Of a stretch of DNA of 64,000 nucleotides, positions 17,744-25,550 are shown one piece after another. The notes below the pieces were generated by a model. The model was not told the DNA's origin. It was given only the letters and a program-made list of their open reading frames with translations, and made no database searches. Both the position numbers and the translations under genes were made by a program. The DNA is taken from NCBI RefSeq assembly GCF_900105585.1, contig NZ_FNRT01000002.1, positions 1,860,001-1,924,000 of the forward strand, given 5' to 3'. How positions within the stretch are numbered: the first letter of the stretch is position 1; each line of letters begins with the position of its first letter. The DNA is from Nocardioides exalbidus. Lineage in GTDB: Bacteria > Actinomycetota > Actinomycetes > Propionibacteriales > Nocardioidaceae.

Positions 17744-19189
17744 ATGACCCGCGCTCGCACAGCCCTGCTCGCCGTCCTCGCGCTCCTCGTGAGCCCGCTC
17801 CTCGTGGTGGTCGGTACGACCCCCGCGCACGCCGCGGTCAACGTGTTCCCGGTGCCGACGAGCAACGCGAACCTCGGCCGGATCACCACCGCGCCCGACG
17901 GCAGCATGTGGTTCCTCGAGCGCGGGGCCAACAAGGTCGGACGCATCACGACCTCCGGCGCGATCCAGGAGTTCGCCCTGCCGCCGACGGACTCGAGCGT
18001 CGACAACCCCGCCCAGAGCCTGGACGTCGGACCGGACGGCTCGGTCTGGGTGATCACCGAGCACGGCGAGAACGTGGTCCGGCTCTCGAGCGCGGGCCAG
18101 CTCCTCACCAGCTGGACCTTCCCCAACTACGACGGCTGCATCAACACGTGCCCCTACGGCGGCGAGGTGAGGATCGACCCGAGTGGCAAGGCCTGGGTGA
18201 CGATGAACTACGGCAGCTCGTTCATCTCCACGATCGTCCCTGCCGGCCAGCCGATCGCCTACGAGAACTCGCCGGAGTGCGCCGACGTCCTCGGCGAGGC
18301 CGCTGACGGCGCGATGTGGTGCCAGGGCGGATCGGCCGAGGGCCAGGACACGATCACGCGCGTGAACGCCGACGCGGCAGGCGGCGTCACCTACCCGCTG
18401 CCGAGCGACGCGACGTACCCCATGGGCCTGGCGGCCGGCCCGGTCGGCTCGATCTGGTTCACCCGCAGCAGCACGGACGGCAGCCTGACCAGCCCTTCGC
18501 GGGGGTCGATCGGCTACCTCGACGCGGCCACCGGGGGCACGCAGATCTGGTCGACCGGCTCGCGCTCCGCGCCGCAGGACCTGGTGATGGGGCCCGACCG
18601 GCAGATGTGGTTCACGAACAGGGGCGCGGCTCCCGGCATCGGGCACATCGCGGCCAACGGCGTCGGCGCGATCAGCTCGGTCGGCAACTACGAGCCCACC
18701 TCGCTGACCTTCGGGCCCGACGGCGCGATCTGGTTCACCGACGCCACGAACAACTCGATCGTGCGGGTGACGACCGACCAGCTGGGCACGACCAACGTCG
18801 ACCTGGGTGACGGCGTCACCATGATCCCGCCGGGCGGCGGTGGTGGCGGAGGCGGCGGAGGTACGACGACCGTCGTCGGCACCCTGCCTGCCGTCAAGGG
18901 CGTCACGCCGATCCGCAAGGGCAGGCTCACCGTGCCGGTGAAGTGCGCGAAGGGTGCTGCGTGTGCCGGCCGGCTCACCGTCGAGCTCGCCCAGGGCGGC
19001 AAGACCCTGGCGAAGGCGAAGTCCTACCGGGTGAAGGCGGGCAAGAAGGCGAAGGTGTCGGTGAAGCTCACCGCCAAGGGCCTGAAGCGGATCAGGCCCG
19101 GTCGGGTCGTCAAGGTGCGCATCGAGCTCACTGCGCCGGGGTCGAAGAAGGTGCTCGCCAAGCGCGTGATCAAGGTGCGCCGGGCCTGA
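17744..19189 (+). CDS. Secreted virginiamycin-B-lyase-like seven-bladed beta-propeller protein
   Basis: The protein has 481 residues. A clear signal peptide (about 1-31, cleavage after AHA) is followed by seven blade repeats, each ending in a motif like [MI]WF or VW (for example GSMWFLERG, GSVWVITEHG, GAIWFTDATN). This is the Vgb/NHL-type propeller. A glycine linker (GGGGGGGGGG) then joins a lysine-rich beta-sandwich C-terminal domain (about 385-481) that could bind cell wall or anionic polymer. Vgb proteins linearise streptogramin B, but this one has an extra domain and may simply be a surface binding protein. Catalytic residues cannot be confirmed by eye. It ends in a hairpin that overlaps its stop codon. 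Confidence 0.8.
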   Translation: MTRARTALLAVLALLVSPLLVVVGTTPAHAAVNVFPVPTSNANLGRITTAPDGSMWFLERGANKVGRITTSGAIQEFALPPTDSSVDNPAQSLDVGPDGSVWVITEHGENVVRLSSAGQLLTSWTFPNYDGCINTCPYGGEVRIDPSGKAWVTMNYGSSFISTIVPAGQPIAYENSPECADVLGEAADGAMWCQGGSAEGQDTITRVNADAAGGVTYPLPSDATYPMGLAAGPVGSIWFTRSSTDGSLTSPSRGSIGYLDAATGGTQIWSTGSRSAPQDLVMGPDRQMWFTNRGAAPGIGHIAANGVGAISSVGNYEPTSLTFGPDGAIWFTDATNNSIVRVTTDQLGTTNVDLGDGVTMIPPGGGGGGGGGGTTTVVGTLPAVKGVTPIRKGRLTVPVKCAKGAACAGRLTVELAQGGKTLAKAKSYRVKAGKKAKVSVKLTAKGLKRIRPGRVVKVRIELTAPGSKKVLAKRVIKVRRA

Positions 19190-19205
19190 CACGCTGTCAG
19201 GCCCG
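19181..19205 (+). terminator. Hairpin terminator overlapping the end of the propeller gene
   Basis: CGGGCCTGACA (19181-19191) pairs perfectly with TGTCAGGCCCG (19195-19205) around a 3-nt loop. The stop codon lies within the left arm. No T-run follows. The next promoter (TAGGGT at 19211) starts immediately downstream. Confidence 0.7.
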
Positions 19206-19223
19206 CCCCGTAGGGTTCAGCCC

Positions 19224-19295
19224 GTGAGGACCACCCCACGGAGCTCTTCTCCGCCGCTGCGCTCCCCCGGACAGCTCCGCGGGGACCCCGGATGA
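19224..19295 (+). CDS. 23-residue leader ORF overlapping the tmk start
   Basis: The GTG lies exactly 7 nt after a TAGGGT -10 box (19211-19216), so a leaderless mRNA would begin here. The frame runs for 23 codons (VRTTPRSSSPPLRSPGQ and onward) and its TGA overlaps the ATG of tmk (ATGA at 19292-19295). The arrangement mirrors the leader ORF before the AfsR-type gene and suggests that tmk translation is coupled to it. The Ser/Pro/Arg-rich sequence is probably not functional in itself. Confidence 0.4.
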   Translation: MRTTPRSSSPPLRSPGQLRGDPG

Positions 19296-19930
19296 GCGCT
19301 GGCATCTTCTCCGAGGCGGGCCTCTTCGTCTGCTTCGAGGGCGGCGACGGAGCCGGCAAGTCGACCCAGTCGCGCCTGCTCCACGACTGGCTGGTCGCGC
19401 AGGGGCGGACCGTCCTGCTGACCTTCGAGCCGGGCGACACCGAGGTCGGCAAGGAGATGCGGCGCATCGTCCTCGACCCGGCCACCGGACACCTGTCCGA
19501 CCGCACCGAGGCGCTCCTCTACATCGCCGACAAGGCCGAGCACGTCGACCACGTCGTGCTGCCCGCTCTCGCCCGGGGCGAGGTCGTGATCACCGACCGC
19601 TACGTCGACTCCACGCTGGCCTACCAGGGAGCCGGCCGCACGCTCGACGTCGCCGAGGTCGAGGCCGTCGCCCGCTGGGCCACCGGCGACCTGCGCCCGC
19701 ACCTCACCGTCGTCCTCGACCTCGAGCCCGAGGCCGGGCTGGGCCGCTTCGAGGAGCGCGACCGGATCGAGGGGCAGTCGCTCGAGTTCCACCAGCGCGT
19801 GCGGCAGGGTTTCCTCGCCCTCGCTGCCGCCGACCCCGACCACTACGTCGTGCTCGATGCGCGGGCGCCGATCGACGAGATCGCCGGCGCCGTCCGGGAG
19901 CGGGTCGAGCCGCTGCTGGAGGGACGATGA
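19292..19930 (+). CDS. tmk: Thymidylate kinase (dTMP kinase)
   Basis: This 212-residue P-loop kinase phosphorylates dTMP to dTDP for DNA synthesis. It has the P-loop FEGGDGAGKST, the TFEPGDTEVGKEMR dTMP-binding region, the TDRYVDSTLAYQGAGR motif (DRY/DRF plus Q) and a short LID. It is a stand-alone enzyme, unlike the large membrane-fused Tmk of Streptomyces. The ATG overlaps the stop of a 23-codon leader ORF, and the stop overlaps the holB start (ATGA), forming a tmk-holB operon. Confidence 0.95.
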   Translation: MSAGIFSEAGLFVCFEGGDGAGKSTQSRLLHDWLVAQGRTVLLTFEPGDTEVGKEMRRIVLDPATGHLSDRTEALLYIADKAEHVDHVVLPALARGEVVITDRYVDSTLAYQGAGRTLDVAEVEAVARWATGDLRPHLTVVLDLEPEAGLGRFEERDRIEGQSLEFHQRVRQGFLALAAADPDHYVVLDARAPIDEIAGAVRERVEPLLEGR

Positions 19931-21111
19931 CCACGACCCCCAGGACCGCCGGCACTGTCTGGGACGACCTCGTCGGCCAGCGCCCCACGATCGAGCTGCT
20001 CAAGCAGGCGGCGGCCGGGCAGGGCATGACCCACGCCTGGCTCGTCACCGGGCCGCCCGGCTCGGGCCGCTCCAACGTGGCGCGGGCCTTCGCCTCGGCG
20101 CTCCAGTGCGAGACGCAGACCGGCTGCGGCCACTGCGAGGCGTGCCGGCTCGGAATGAGCGGCTCGCACCCCGACATCACGTGGGTGAAGTCGGAGACGT
20201 CGGTGCTCTACGTCGACGACATGCGCGACCTGGTGCAGTCGGCCGCGAAGTTCCCGGCGATCGGGCGCTGGCAGATCGTCGTCATCGAGGACGCCGACCG
20301 CCTCGGCACCCCGGAGAACCCGCGCACCGGCAACGCGCTGCTCAAGGCGATCGAGGAGCCGACGCCCAAGACGGTCTGGCTGCTCTGCGCGCCGACCGTC
20401 CAGGACGTCCTGCCGACGATCCGCTCGCGCTGCCGCACCATGACCCTGTCCACGCCCGGCACCGACGACGTCGCGCGATTCCTGTCGCGCAGCGACGGGA
20501 TCTCCGAGACGATCGCCAGCTTCGCGGCACGCGCCAGCCAGGGCCACATCGGCCGCGCCCGGGCGCTCGCCCTCGACGAGCAGACCCGCTCCCGTCGTCG
20601 GGAGGTGGTCAGCATCCCGTCCCGGCTGACCAGCATCGGTGCCTGCATGACCGCGGCGACCAACCTCGCCGACCTCGCCAAGGAGGAGACCGAGGCGATC
20701 ACCGCCGATGCCGAGAAGCGCGAGCTCGACGAGCTCCAGGCGATCTTCGGCAGCGAGCGCAAGGACCTCGCGAGCCGCTCCTACAAGGCGGCGCTGAGCG
20801 GGCTGGAGAAGCTGCAGAAGCAGAAGGCCAAGCGGCGCGTCCTCGACGTGATCGACCGAGCCCTGATGGACCTCGTCTCGGTCTACCGCGATGCGATCGC
20901 CCTCTCCGTCGGGGCGCCGGGCATGCTCGTCAACGAGGAGCTGCGCGCCGATGTGCAGGTCGTCGCCCGAGCCGCCTCGCCCGACGAGCTGCTGCGGATG
21001 ATCGACGCGATCTTCACCGCGCGCGACCAGATGCTGGAGTTCAACGTGCCGCCGCTGCTGGCACTCGAGTCGATGGCGGTCGCCCTGCGCCTGCCCGGAG
21101 GACATCGGTGA
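19927..21111 (+). CDS. holB: DNA polymerase III delta-prime subunit
   Basis: The 394-residue AAA+ clamp-loader subunit has a degenerate P-loop, GPPGSGRSN, with Arg in place of Lys as expected for a delta-prime that does not hydrolyse ATP. It also has the four-cysteine zinc module (CETQTGCGHCEACR), VIEDADRL, NALLKAIEEP and the IRSRCRTM SRC-type motif. It loads the beta clamp with DnaX and delta. It overlaps tmk by 4 nt, the usual tmk-holB pairing. A tail of about 170 residues (after residue 220) is helical, typical of actinobacterial HolB. Confidence 0.94.
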   Translation: MTTTPRTAGTVWDDLVGQRPTIELLKQAAAGQGMTHAWLVTGPPGSGRSNVARAFASALQCETQTGCGHCEACRLGMSGSHPDITWVKSETSVLYVDDMRDLVQSAAKFPAIGRWQIVVIEDADRLGTPENPRTGNALLKAIEEPTPKTVWLLCAPTVQDVLPTIRSRCRTMTLSTPGTDDVARFLSRSDGISETIASFAARASQGHIGRARALALDEQTRSRRREVVSIPSRLTSIGACMTAATNLADLAKEETEAITADAEKRELDELQAIFGSERKDLASRSYKAALSGLEKLQKQKAKRRVLDVIDRALMDLVSVYRDAIALSVGAPGMLVNEELRADVQVVARAASPDELLRMIDAIFTARDQMLEFNVPPLLALESMAVALRLPGGHR

Positions 21112-21118
21112 CGCCTCG

Positions 21119-22678
21119 ATGAAGAAGGTCTTCGCACTGGTCGTGGTGCTCGCCCTCGCCCTGACGGCCTTCGTCGCCGTGGGCCTGGCCGTCGGCGGCA
21201 GCACGCCGGACGCGACGCCGTCCGCGCGACCCACGCCGTCGCCGACCACGCCTCCGCCGGCGACGGTCACCGAGGCGCCCGAGCCCGACCTCGCGGACCT
21301 CTACTCCCAGCGCATCGACTGGCAGCCGTGCGAGAGCAACGCCGACCAGGACTGCGGCACGCTGACCGTCCCGATCGACTACGCCGACCCGCAGGGGCAG
21401 ACCATCGAGCTCAACCTGCTGCGGGTGCCCGCGAGCGGCGAGCGCGTCGGCTCGATGGTGGTCAACCCGGGCGGACCGGGCGCCCCCGGCACGACGTACG
21501 CCTCACTCGGTGCCCGCGTCTTCCGCGAGCCGCTGCTCCAGGCCTACGACGTCGTCGGCTTCGACCCGCGCGGCACCGGCCGGTCCGACCCGGTCGACTG
21601 CCTGAGCGACGAGCGGCTCGACGCCTACCTCGCCGGTGACCCGACCCCGGACACGCCCGAGGAGGTCGCCGACTACAGGGAGGGCGTCCTGTCCTACGGC
21701 GAGGAGTGCGTGGCCAACAGCGACGCGCTCATCGGCCACGTCACCACGATCGAGGCCGCCCGCGACATGGACGTGCTGCGCGCGGCCCTCGGCGAGGAGC
21801 AGCTCACCTACTTCGGCGCGTCCTACGGCACCAAGCTGGGCGCGACCTACGCCGAGCTCTTCCCCGACCGCGTGGGCCGGTTCGTGCTCGACGGGGCCGT
21901 CGACGTCTCCCTCGACGCGAAGTCGGCGGCGCTCGACCAGGCCGCCGGGTTCGAGACGGCCCTGCGCGCCTACGTGCAGAACTGCCTCGACTCCACCGAC
22001 AACTGCTTCCTCGGCGACACCGTCGACGAGGGCCTCACGACGATCAGCGACCTGCTCGACTCGATCGAAGAGAAGCCGCTGCCGGCGGGCGATCGCGAGC
22101 TGACCGTCGGCAACGCGTTCTACGGGATCATCGCGCCGCTCTACAACCGCGACTACTGGTTCCTGCTGAGCACTGCGCTCGGTTCGGCGATGGACGGCAA
22201 GGGCTCGGCGTTGATGCAGCTCGCCGACGCCTACGCCTCCCGCACCAGCAGCGGGTCCTACAGCGACAACTCCATCGAGGCCAACTACGCGATCAACTGC
22301 CTCGACGACCCGACGTCAGTGCCGTTCGCGAAGGTGCCGTCGTTGTTCGGTGAGTTCGAGCAGGCCTCGCCGACCTTCGGTGACGTCTTCGCGTGGGGGA
22401 TGACCGGCTGCCGCGGGGTCGCGGTCACCTCGAGCGAGGAGCCGCTCGACATCCGCGGGGAGGGGGCTGCCCCGATCCTCGTGCTCGGCACGACGCGCGA
22501 CCCGGCGACGCCGATGAAGTGGGCCGAGGCGCTCTCCGCGCAGCTCGACTCGGGCGTGCTCGTGAAGCGCGACGGCGACGGCCACACGGCCTACAACGCC
22601 GGCAACGACTGCATCAACGCCGTCGTCGAGGACTACCTGGTGGACGGGACGGTCCCCGACGCCGGGACGACGTGCTGA
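21119..22678 (+). CDS. Secreted alpha/beta-hydrolase, TAP-like peptidase (S33)
   Basis: The 519-residue protein starts with an N-terminal signal/anchor helix (VFALVVVLALALTAFVAVGLAV) and a Pro/Thr-rich linker, then an alpha/beta-hydrolase fold. The nucleophile is S235 in GASYG, the acid D461 in TTRDPATP and the base H489 in GDGHTAY. It matches the tripeptidyl-aminopeptidase/SlpD-E family that removes N-terminal tripeptides outside the cell. Several cysteine pairs (for example CESNADQDC and NCLDSTDNC) indicate extracytoplasmic disulfides. A homologue follows the tmk-holB region in Streptomyces. The start lies 7 nt after the holB stop, so it is part of the same operon. Confidence 0.87.
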   Translation: MKKVFALVVVLALALTAFVAVGLAVGGSTPDATPSARPTPSPTTPPPATVTEAPEPDLADLYSQRIDWQPCESNADQDCGTLTVPIDYADPQGQTIELNLLRVPASGERVGSMVVNPGGPGAPGTTYASLGARVFREPLLQAYDVVGFDPRGTGRSDPVDCLSDERLDAYLAGDPTPDTPEEVADYREGVLSYGEECVANSDALIGHVTTIEAARDMDVLRAALGEEQLTYFGASYGTKLGATYAELFPDRVGRFVLDGAVDVSLDAKSAALDQAAGFETALRAYVQNCLDSTDNCFLGDTVDEGLTTISDLLDSIEEKPLPAGDRELTVGNAFYGIIAPLYNRDYWFLLSTALGSAMDGKGSALMQLADAYASRTSSGSYSDNSIEANYAINCLDDPTSVPFAKVPSLFGEFEQASPTFGDVFAWGMTGCRGVAVTSSEEPLDIRGEGAAPILVLGTTRDPATPMKWAEALSAQLDSGVLVKRDGDGHTAYNAGNDCINAVVEDYLVDGTVPDAGTTC

Positions 22679-22690
22679 CGCCGCTCCGCC

Positions 22691-22740
22691 GATCCGTCAT
22701 CCAGACCCGCAGTCATCCTTGCGGATCCGGATGACGGATC
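22691..22740. repeat. 50-nt imperfect palindromic repeat, copy 1
   Basis: This 50-nt unit begins GATCCGTCATCC and ends in its exact complement GGATGACGGATC (12-bp terminal inverted repeat). An inner stem CCGCA/TGCGG flanks an 8-nt loop. It is followed 23 nt later by a second 50-nt unit of the same design. It lies between the convergent peptidase and OsmC genes, where it could fold as a terminator. The conservation of two copies suggests a mobile REP/MITE-like or regulatory repeat family. Confidence 0.7.
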
Positions 22741-22763
22741 CCGGCCTGTCGCCACCGATCGCC

Positions 22764-22813
22764 GATCCGTCATCCGAACGCGCATCCATCGGTGCGGATC
22801 GGCATGACGGATC
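22764..22813. repeat. 50-nt imperfect palindromic repeat, copy 2
   Basis: The second unit has the same length and termini as copy 1 (GATCCGTCAT at the left, ATGACGGATC at the right) and an equivalent inner CGCA/TGCG stem, but the loop and arms have drifted. Stem-preserving differences between the copies (CCGCA/TGCGG versus GCGCA/TGCGG, and ATCCGG versus ATCGGC) suggest the folded form matters. It ends 11 nt from the OsmC stop codon. Confidence 0.7.
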
Positions 22814-22824
22814 GACGGTGAGGC

Positions 22825-23268
22825 TCAGGACTCCAGTGCGGCGTCGAGCGTGATGTCCACGCCCGCGAGGGCCTTGCTGATCGGGCAGCCGGCCTTCGCC
22901 TTCTCGGCCGCCTCCTTGAAGCCGGCCTCGTCGAGGCCCTCGACCTCACCGCGGACCGTGAGCTTAATCCCGGTGAGCTTGAAGCCTCCGGCCTCCTTGT
23001 CCTCGCCGAGCGAGACGTCGGCGGTCACCTCGAGCGCCTGCGGCGTGCCGCCGGCTTCGGCGATGAGCGCCGAGAACTGCATGGCGTAGCAGGAGGAGTG
23101 CGCGGCCGCGATGAGCTCCTCGGGGCTCGTCGTCCCGCCGGCGTCCTCCGCGGCGCGCTTGGGGAACGAGACGTCGTACGTCCCGACGCCGGAGCTGGTC
23201 AGCTCGACCTGGCCGGAGCCGTCCTGGAGTCCGCCGTTCCAGGCTGTGCGAGCGGTGCGAGTGGGCAT
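22825..23268 (-). CDS. OsmC-family peroxiredoxin
   Basis: The 147-residue protein is the full length of OsmC/Ohr proteins, cytoplasmic thiol peroxidases that reduce organic hydroperoxides. The two conserved cysteines are in AAHSSCYAMQFS and KAKAGCPISKAL, and the N-terminal TARTAWNGGLQDGSG segment is typical of the OsmC rather than the Ohr branch. The ATG at 23268 follows AGAGGAGA. It is monocistronic and converges with the peptidase gene at the palindromic repeats. Confidence 0.9.
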   Translation of the reverse strand: MPTRTARTAWNGGLQDGSGQVELTSSGVGTYDVSFPKRAAEDAGGTTSPEELIAAAHSSCYAMQFSALIAEAGGTPQALEVTADVSLGEDKEAGGFKLTGIKLTVRGEVEGLDEAGFKEAAEKAKAGCPISKALAGVDITLDAALES

Positions 23269-23351
23269 CGTGTCTCCTCTGGTGGGGTGGGGGTCGTACG
23301 TCGAAACCCAACCACGCACCCGGTGATTTCAGTCCCGGCCCGGGCGCTCCG

Positions 23352-23357
23352 TATACT
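23352..23357 (+). promoter_or_regulatory. -10 box of the tRNA-Thr promoter
   Basis: TATACT, a near-consensus -10 element, ends 35 nt before the mature tRNA. The matching -35 (TTCAGT about 18 nt upstream) is weak. Confidence 0.5.
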
Positions 23358-23392
23358 CTCCCGCGGTCCACCGAGCACCGCTCGAGGGCCTT

Positions 23393-23465
23393 GCCGCCTT
23401 AGCTCAGTCGGTAGAGCGAGTCACTCGTAATGACTAGGTCGTCAGTTCGATTCTGACAGGCGGCT
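23393..23465 (+). tRNA. tRNA-Thr (anticodon CGU)
   Basis: The cloverleaf is complete. The acceptor stem GCCGCCT pairs with AGGCGGC, followed by discriminator T. The D-arm is GCTC...GAGC with AGTCGGTA, and the anticodon stem AGTCA/TGACT encloses loop CTCGTAA. The T-arm is GTCAG/CTGAC with TTCGATT. The loop places CGT at positions 34-36, reading the Thr codon ACG. CCA is not encoded. A hairpin terminator follows directly. Confidence 0.97.
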
Positions 23466-23467
23466 CT

Positions 23468-23504
23468 GACTCCCCCGGGGACCCGAGACCCCGGGGAGTC
23501 TTCT
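23468..23504 (+). terminator. tRNA-Thr terminator
   Basis: GACTCCCCCGGGG and CCCCGGGGAGTC form a 12-bp stem (one bulged C) around a short loop, followed by TTCT. It begins 3 nt after the tRNA. Confidence 0.85.
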
Positions 23505-23519
23505 GCACTCGGAGAGGCG

Positions 23520-24311
23520 TCACAGGATTCCGGTCAGCGTGCCGCCGTCGGCTCGCAGGGCCGCACCGTTGATCGCGGCTGACACCGGGCTGGCGAGGTA
23601 CACCGCGAGGCTGGCTATCTCGCTCGGCTCGATGAATCGCTGGATGAGCGAGGTCTGGTTGGCGCCGATGATGGCGGCCTTCATCGCGTCCGTGGCCACA
23701 CCTTGCTGTGCGGCGACGTGGCTCACCGCGGCCGACACGCCGTCGGAGAAGGTGGGGCCACCGAGGATGGAGTTGACGGTGACGTCGGTCCCCGTGGTGA
23801 GCTTGGCGAGGCCGTTGCCGAGGCCCAACATCGCAGCCTTCGTCACTCCGTAGTGGATCATGTTCGCCGGGACGTTCACCCCGGACTCGCTGTTGACGAA
23901 GATGATCCGGCCACGCCCCCTGGCCAGCATCGAGTCGAGCAGGTGTCGGGAGAGCCGGACGCCGCTCATCACGTTGACCTCGAAGTAGCGGTTCCACTCG
24001 GCGTCGGACGTCTCCGCGAAGGGGTTCAGGCCGAACAGTCCGACGTTGTTGACCAGGATGTCGACGTGGTCGAGCTGCCCGAGGAGCGCCTCGACCGACT
24101 CCGGTCGGGCGAAGTCGGCAGCGATTCCGTGCACATCGCCGACGGGGTCGGCGTGGCGAAGCAGGTCGACGGTGTCGGCGACTCGCGCCTCGTTGCGACC
24201 GTTCACGATGACGGACGCTCCTTCGTCGAGCAGGGCCTTCGCGATCGCGTAGCCGATTCCCTGGGTCGATCCACTGATGAAGGCCGTCGCGCCCTCCAGC
24301 TGCAAGTCCAT
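23520..24311 (-). CDS. Short-chain dehydrogenase/reductase (classical SDR)
   Basis: The 263-residue Rossmann oxidoreductase has NAD(P)-binding GSTQGIG (residues 14-20), a VNNVG motif, catalytic serine in VNSESG (S141/S143) and Y154xxxK158 in HYGVTK. NGRNEAR after beta-2 suggests NADP(H). The substrate is unknown. It is divergent from a MarR gene, with two palindromic operators in the shared gap, so it is probably the regulated target. MarR-SDR pairs commonly respond to phenolic or other small hydrophobic effectors. It lies next to a tRNA gene and could have been acquired there. Confidence 0.88.
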   Translation of the reverse strand: MDLQLEGATAFISGSTQGIGYAIAKALLDEGASVIVNGRNEARVADTVDLLRHADPVGDVHGIAADFARPESVEALLGQLDHVDILVNNVGLFGLNPFAETSDAEWNRYFEVNVMSGVRLSRHLLDSMLARGRGRIIFVNSESGVNVPANMIHYGVTKAAMLGLGNGLAKLTTGTDVTVNSILGGPTFSDGVSAAVSHVAAQQGVATDAMKAAIIGANQTSLIQRFIEPSEIASLAVYLASPVSAAINGAALRADGGTLTGIL

Positions 24312-24353
24312 GTCGTGCCGTTCTCTCGGGTGCGGCCCGTGCCGCGCGTATGA

Positions 24354-24401
24354 CTTTCCTGAGCAAGTGAATGACCACTGTCGTTCGCTTGCCTGAGAAA
24401 G
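24354..24401. promoter_or_regulatory. Paired MarR operators between SDR and marR-type gene
   Basis: CTTTCCTGAGCAAG (24354-24367) and CTTGCCTGAGAAAG (24388-24401) share the consensus CTTKCCTGAGMAAG. Each is a near-palindrome with CTT/AAG ends, and the pair forms a larger inverted arrangement (TGACTTTC ... GAAAGTCA). The centres are 34 bp apart, about three helical turns. They occupy the shared promoter region of the divergent SDR and MarR genes, the second lying 19 bp before the marR TAGACT box. Confidence 0.7.
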
Positions 24402-24432
24402 TCAAAGTCGTGCTCGCGGCTAGACTGTGGCC

Positions 24433-24930
24433 GTGAACGCAACCACCGAGGGGCGCGGTCTTGCGGGAGAGGATCTCGCCGCGTGGTCGGCCTTCGCGAC
24501 GGTGCTGGAGTGGCTCCCCGCCGCCCTTGACGCTCAGCTGACCAGAGACTCGGGTCTCACGCACTTCGAGTACGGCGTCCTGTTCGCGCTGTCGGGCGCG
24601 CGCGACCGTACGCTGCGCATGAGCCAGCTCGCGGGCTACGCCAACAGCACCCTCTCGCGGCTCTCGAGGGCGGTCGCCCGCCTCGAGGGGAGGGGCTGGG
24701 TGCACCGGACTCCCGATCCCGCCGACGGTCGGTACACGTTGGCGATCCTGACCGAGGCGGGAGTGGACAAGGTGGCGGAAGCCGGACCCGGACACGCCGA
24801 CCTCGTCCGCCGCCTCGTCCTGGATGCGCTCACTTCCACCCAGGTGAGGCAGCTGCGTGCGATCAGCGAGCGCATTGCCTCCGCGGTGAGGGGTGAGCCC
24901 GGCTGGTCGCCCGACAACCACGACCGGTGA
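24433..24930 (+). CDS. MarR-family transcriptional regulator
   Basis: The protein has about 165 residues, the usual MarR length. The winged helix spans LTHFEYGVLFAL, RMSQLAGYANSTLSRLSRAVARLEGRGWV and the wing DPADGRYTLAILTEAG, and helices for dimerisation sit at both ends. A TAGACT box (24421-24426) lies 6 nt before the GTG at 24433, so I prefer this start and a leaderless mRNA. A GTG at 24427 is also in frame. It very probably represses itself and the divergent SDR through the paired operators. Confidence 0.88.
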   Translation: MNATTEGRGLAGEDLAAWSAFATVLEWLPAALDAQLTRDSGLTHFEYGVLFALSGARDRTLRMSQLAGYANSTLSRLSRAVARLEGRGWVHRTPDPADGRYTLAILTEAGVDKVAEAGPGHADLVRRLVLDALTSTQVRQLRAISERIASAVRGEPGWSPDNHDR

Positions 24931-25019
24931 GAGCGAGGTCAGGAGATCGTCACTCGGCGCTCGATGGTGCGGATAGCGACGGGGGGAATAGTCCCCGGTC
25001 GCCGGTGTTCAGCCTTGGT

Positions 25020-25550
25020 GTGCGTGTCACTGACCCTTCCCCCGCGGCCGTGACGCGAGGACCCGTTCCGTCGGTGCGCGATGTCGGACCTGCCTCGAGC
25101 CTCGTCGGCAGTCGTCACCAGCGCGTGCTGGCCGAGCTGGGGCGCTTCCTCACGGTGGGCGGCGTGGCCACGGTCGTCGCCTTCATCCTCTTCAACGGGC
25201 TGGTGCACGGCTGGGGTGCCGGTGGCCCTGCGCTCCTCCGCGACCGACCGGTCCTCGCGTACGTCCTGGCCAACACCGTGGGCATGGTGATCAGCTACCG
25301 CGGCGCCAGGAGCTGGGCCTTCAGGGACCGCCCGCCGCGCCAGGCGGACGGCGGCCGGGTGGCGTACGTGCTCATCAACCTGGTCACCATGTCGCTGCCC
25401 GTCGCGTGCCTGGTCATCAGTCGCGACGTGCTGGGTCTCGACGACCCGGTGTCGGACAACATCGCGGCCAACGTCATCGGACTCGTGCTCGGACTCGGTG
25501 CGCGGTTCTACCTCTTCCGCCGATTCGTCTTCCGTCGGCCGCTCGGCTAG
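25020..25550 (+). CDS. GtrA-family membrane protein
   Basis: The protein has about 176 residues with four membrane helices in the GtrA/DPMS_2 pattern: ELGRFLTVGGVATVVAFILFNGL, then VLAYVLANTVGMVISYRGARSWAF, then two more helices ending in the basic ARFYLFRRFVFRR. GtrA proteins flip or anchor polyprenyl-phosphate-linked sugars for cell-envelope glycosylation. The start is uncertain. The frame is open back to a GTG at 24927 that overlaps the marR stop, but the family domain begins only around residue 40 from the GTG at 25020. Its stop overlaps the convergent gene by 4 nt. Confidence 0.78.
   Translation: MRVTDPSPAAVTRGPVPSVRDVGPASSLVGSRHQRVLAELGRFLTVGGVATVVAFILFNGLVHGWGAGGPALLRDRPVLAYVLANTVGMVISYRGARSWAFRDRPPRQADGGRVAYVLINLVTMSLPVACLVISRDVLGLDDPVSDNIAANVIGLVLGLGARFYLFRRFVFRRPLG

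Noticed and set aside
17744..19189. Streptogramin B resistance enzyme (Vgb)
   Set aside because: Propeller repeats match, but the extra C-terminal domain, the secretion signal and unconfirmed catalytic residues make a resistance role unsupported.
23393..24930. tRNA-Thr as an attachment site for an inserted SDR/MarR island
   Set aside because: No integrase and no second copy of the tRNA 3' end was seen within the window; base composition does not clearly differ.
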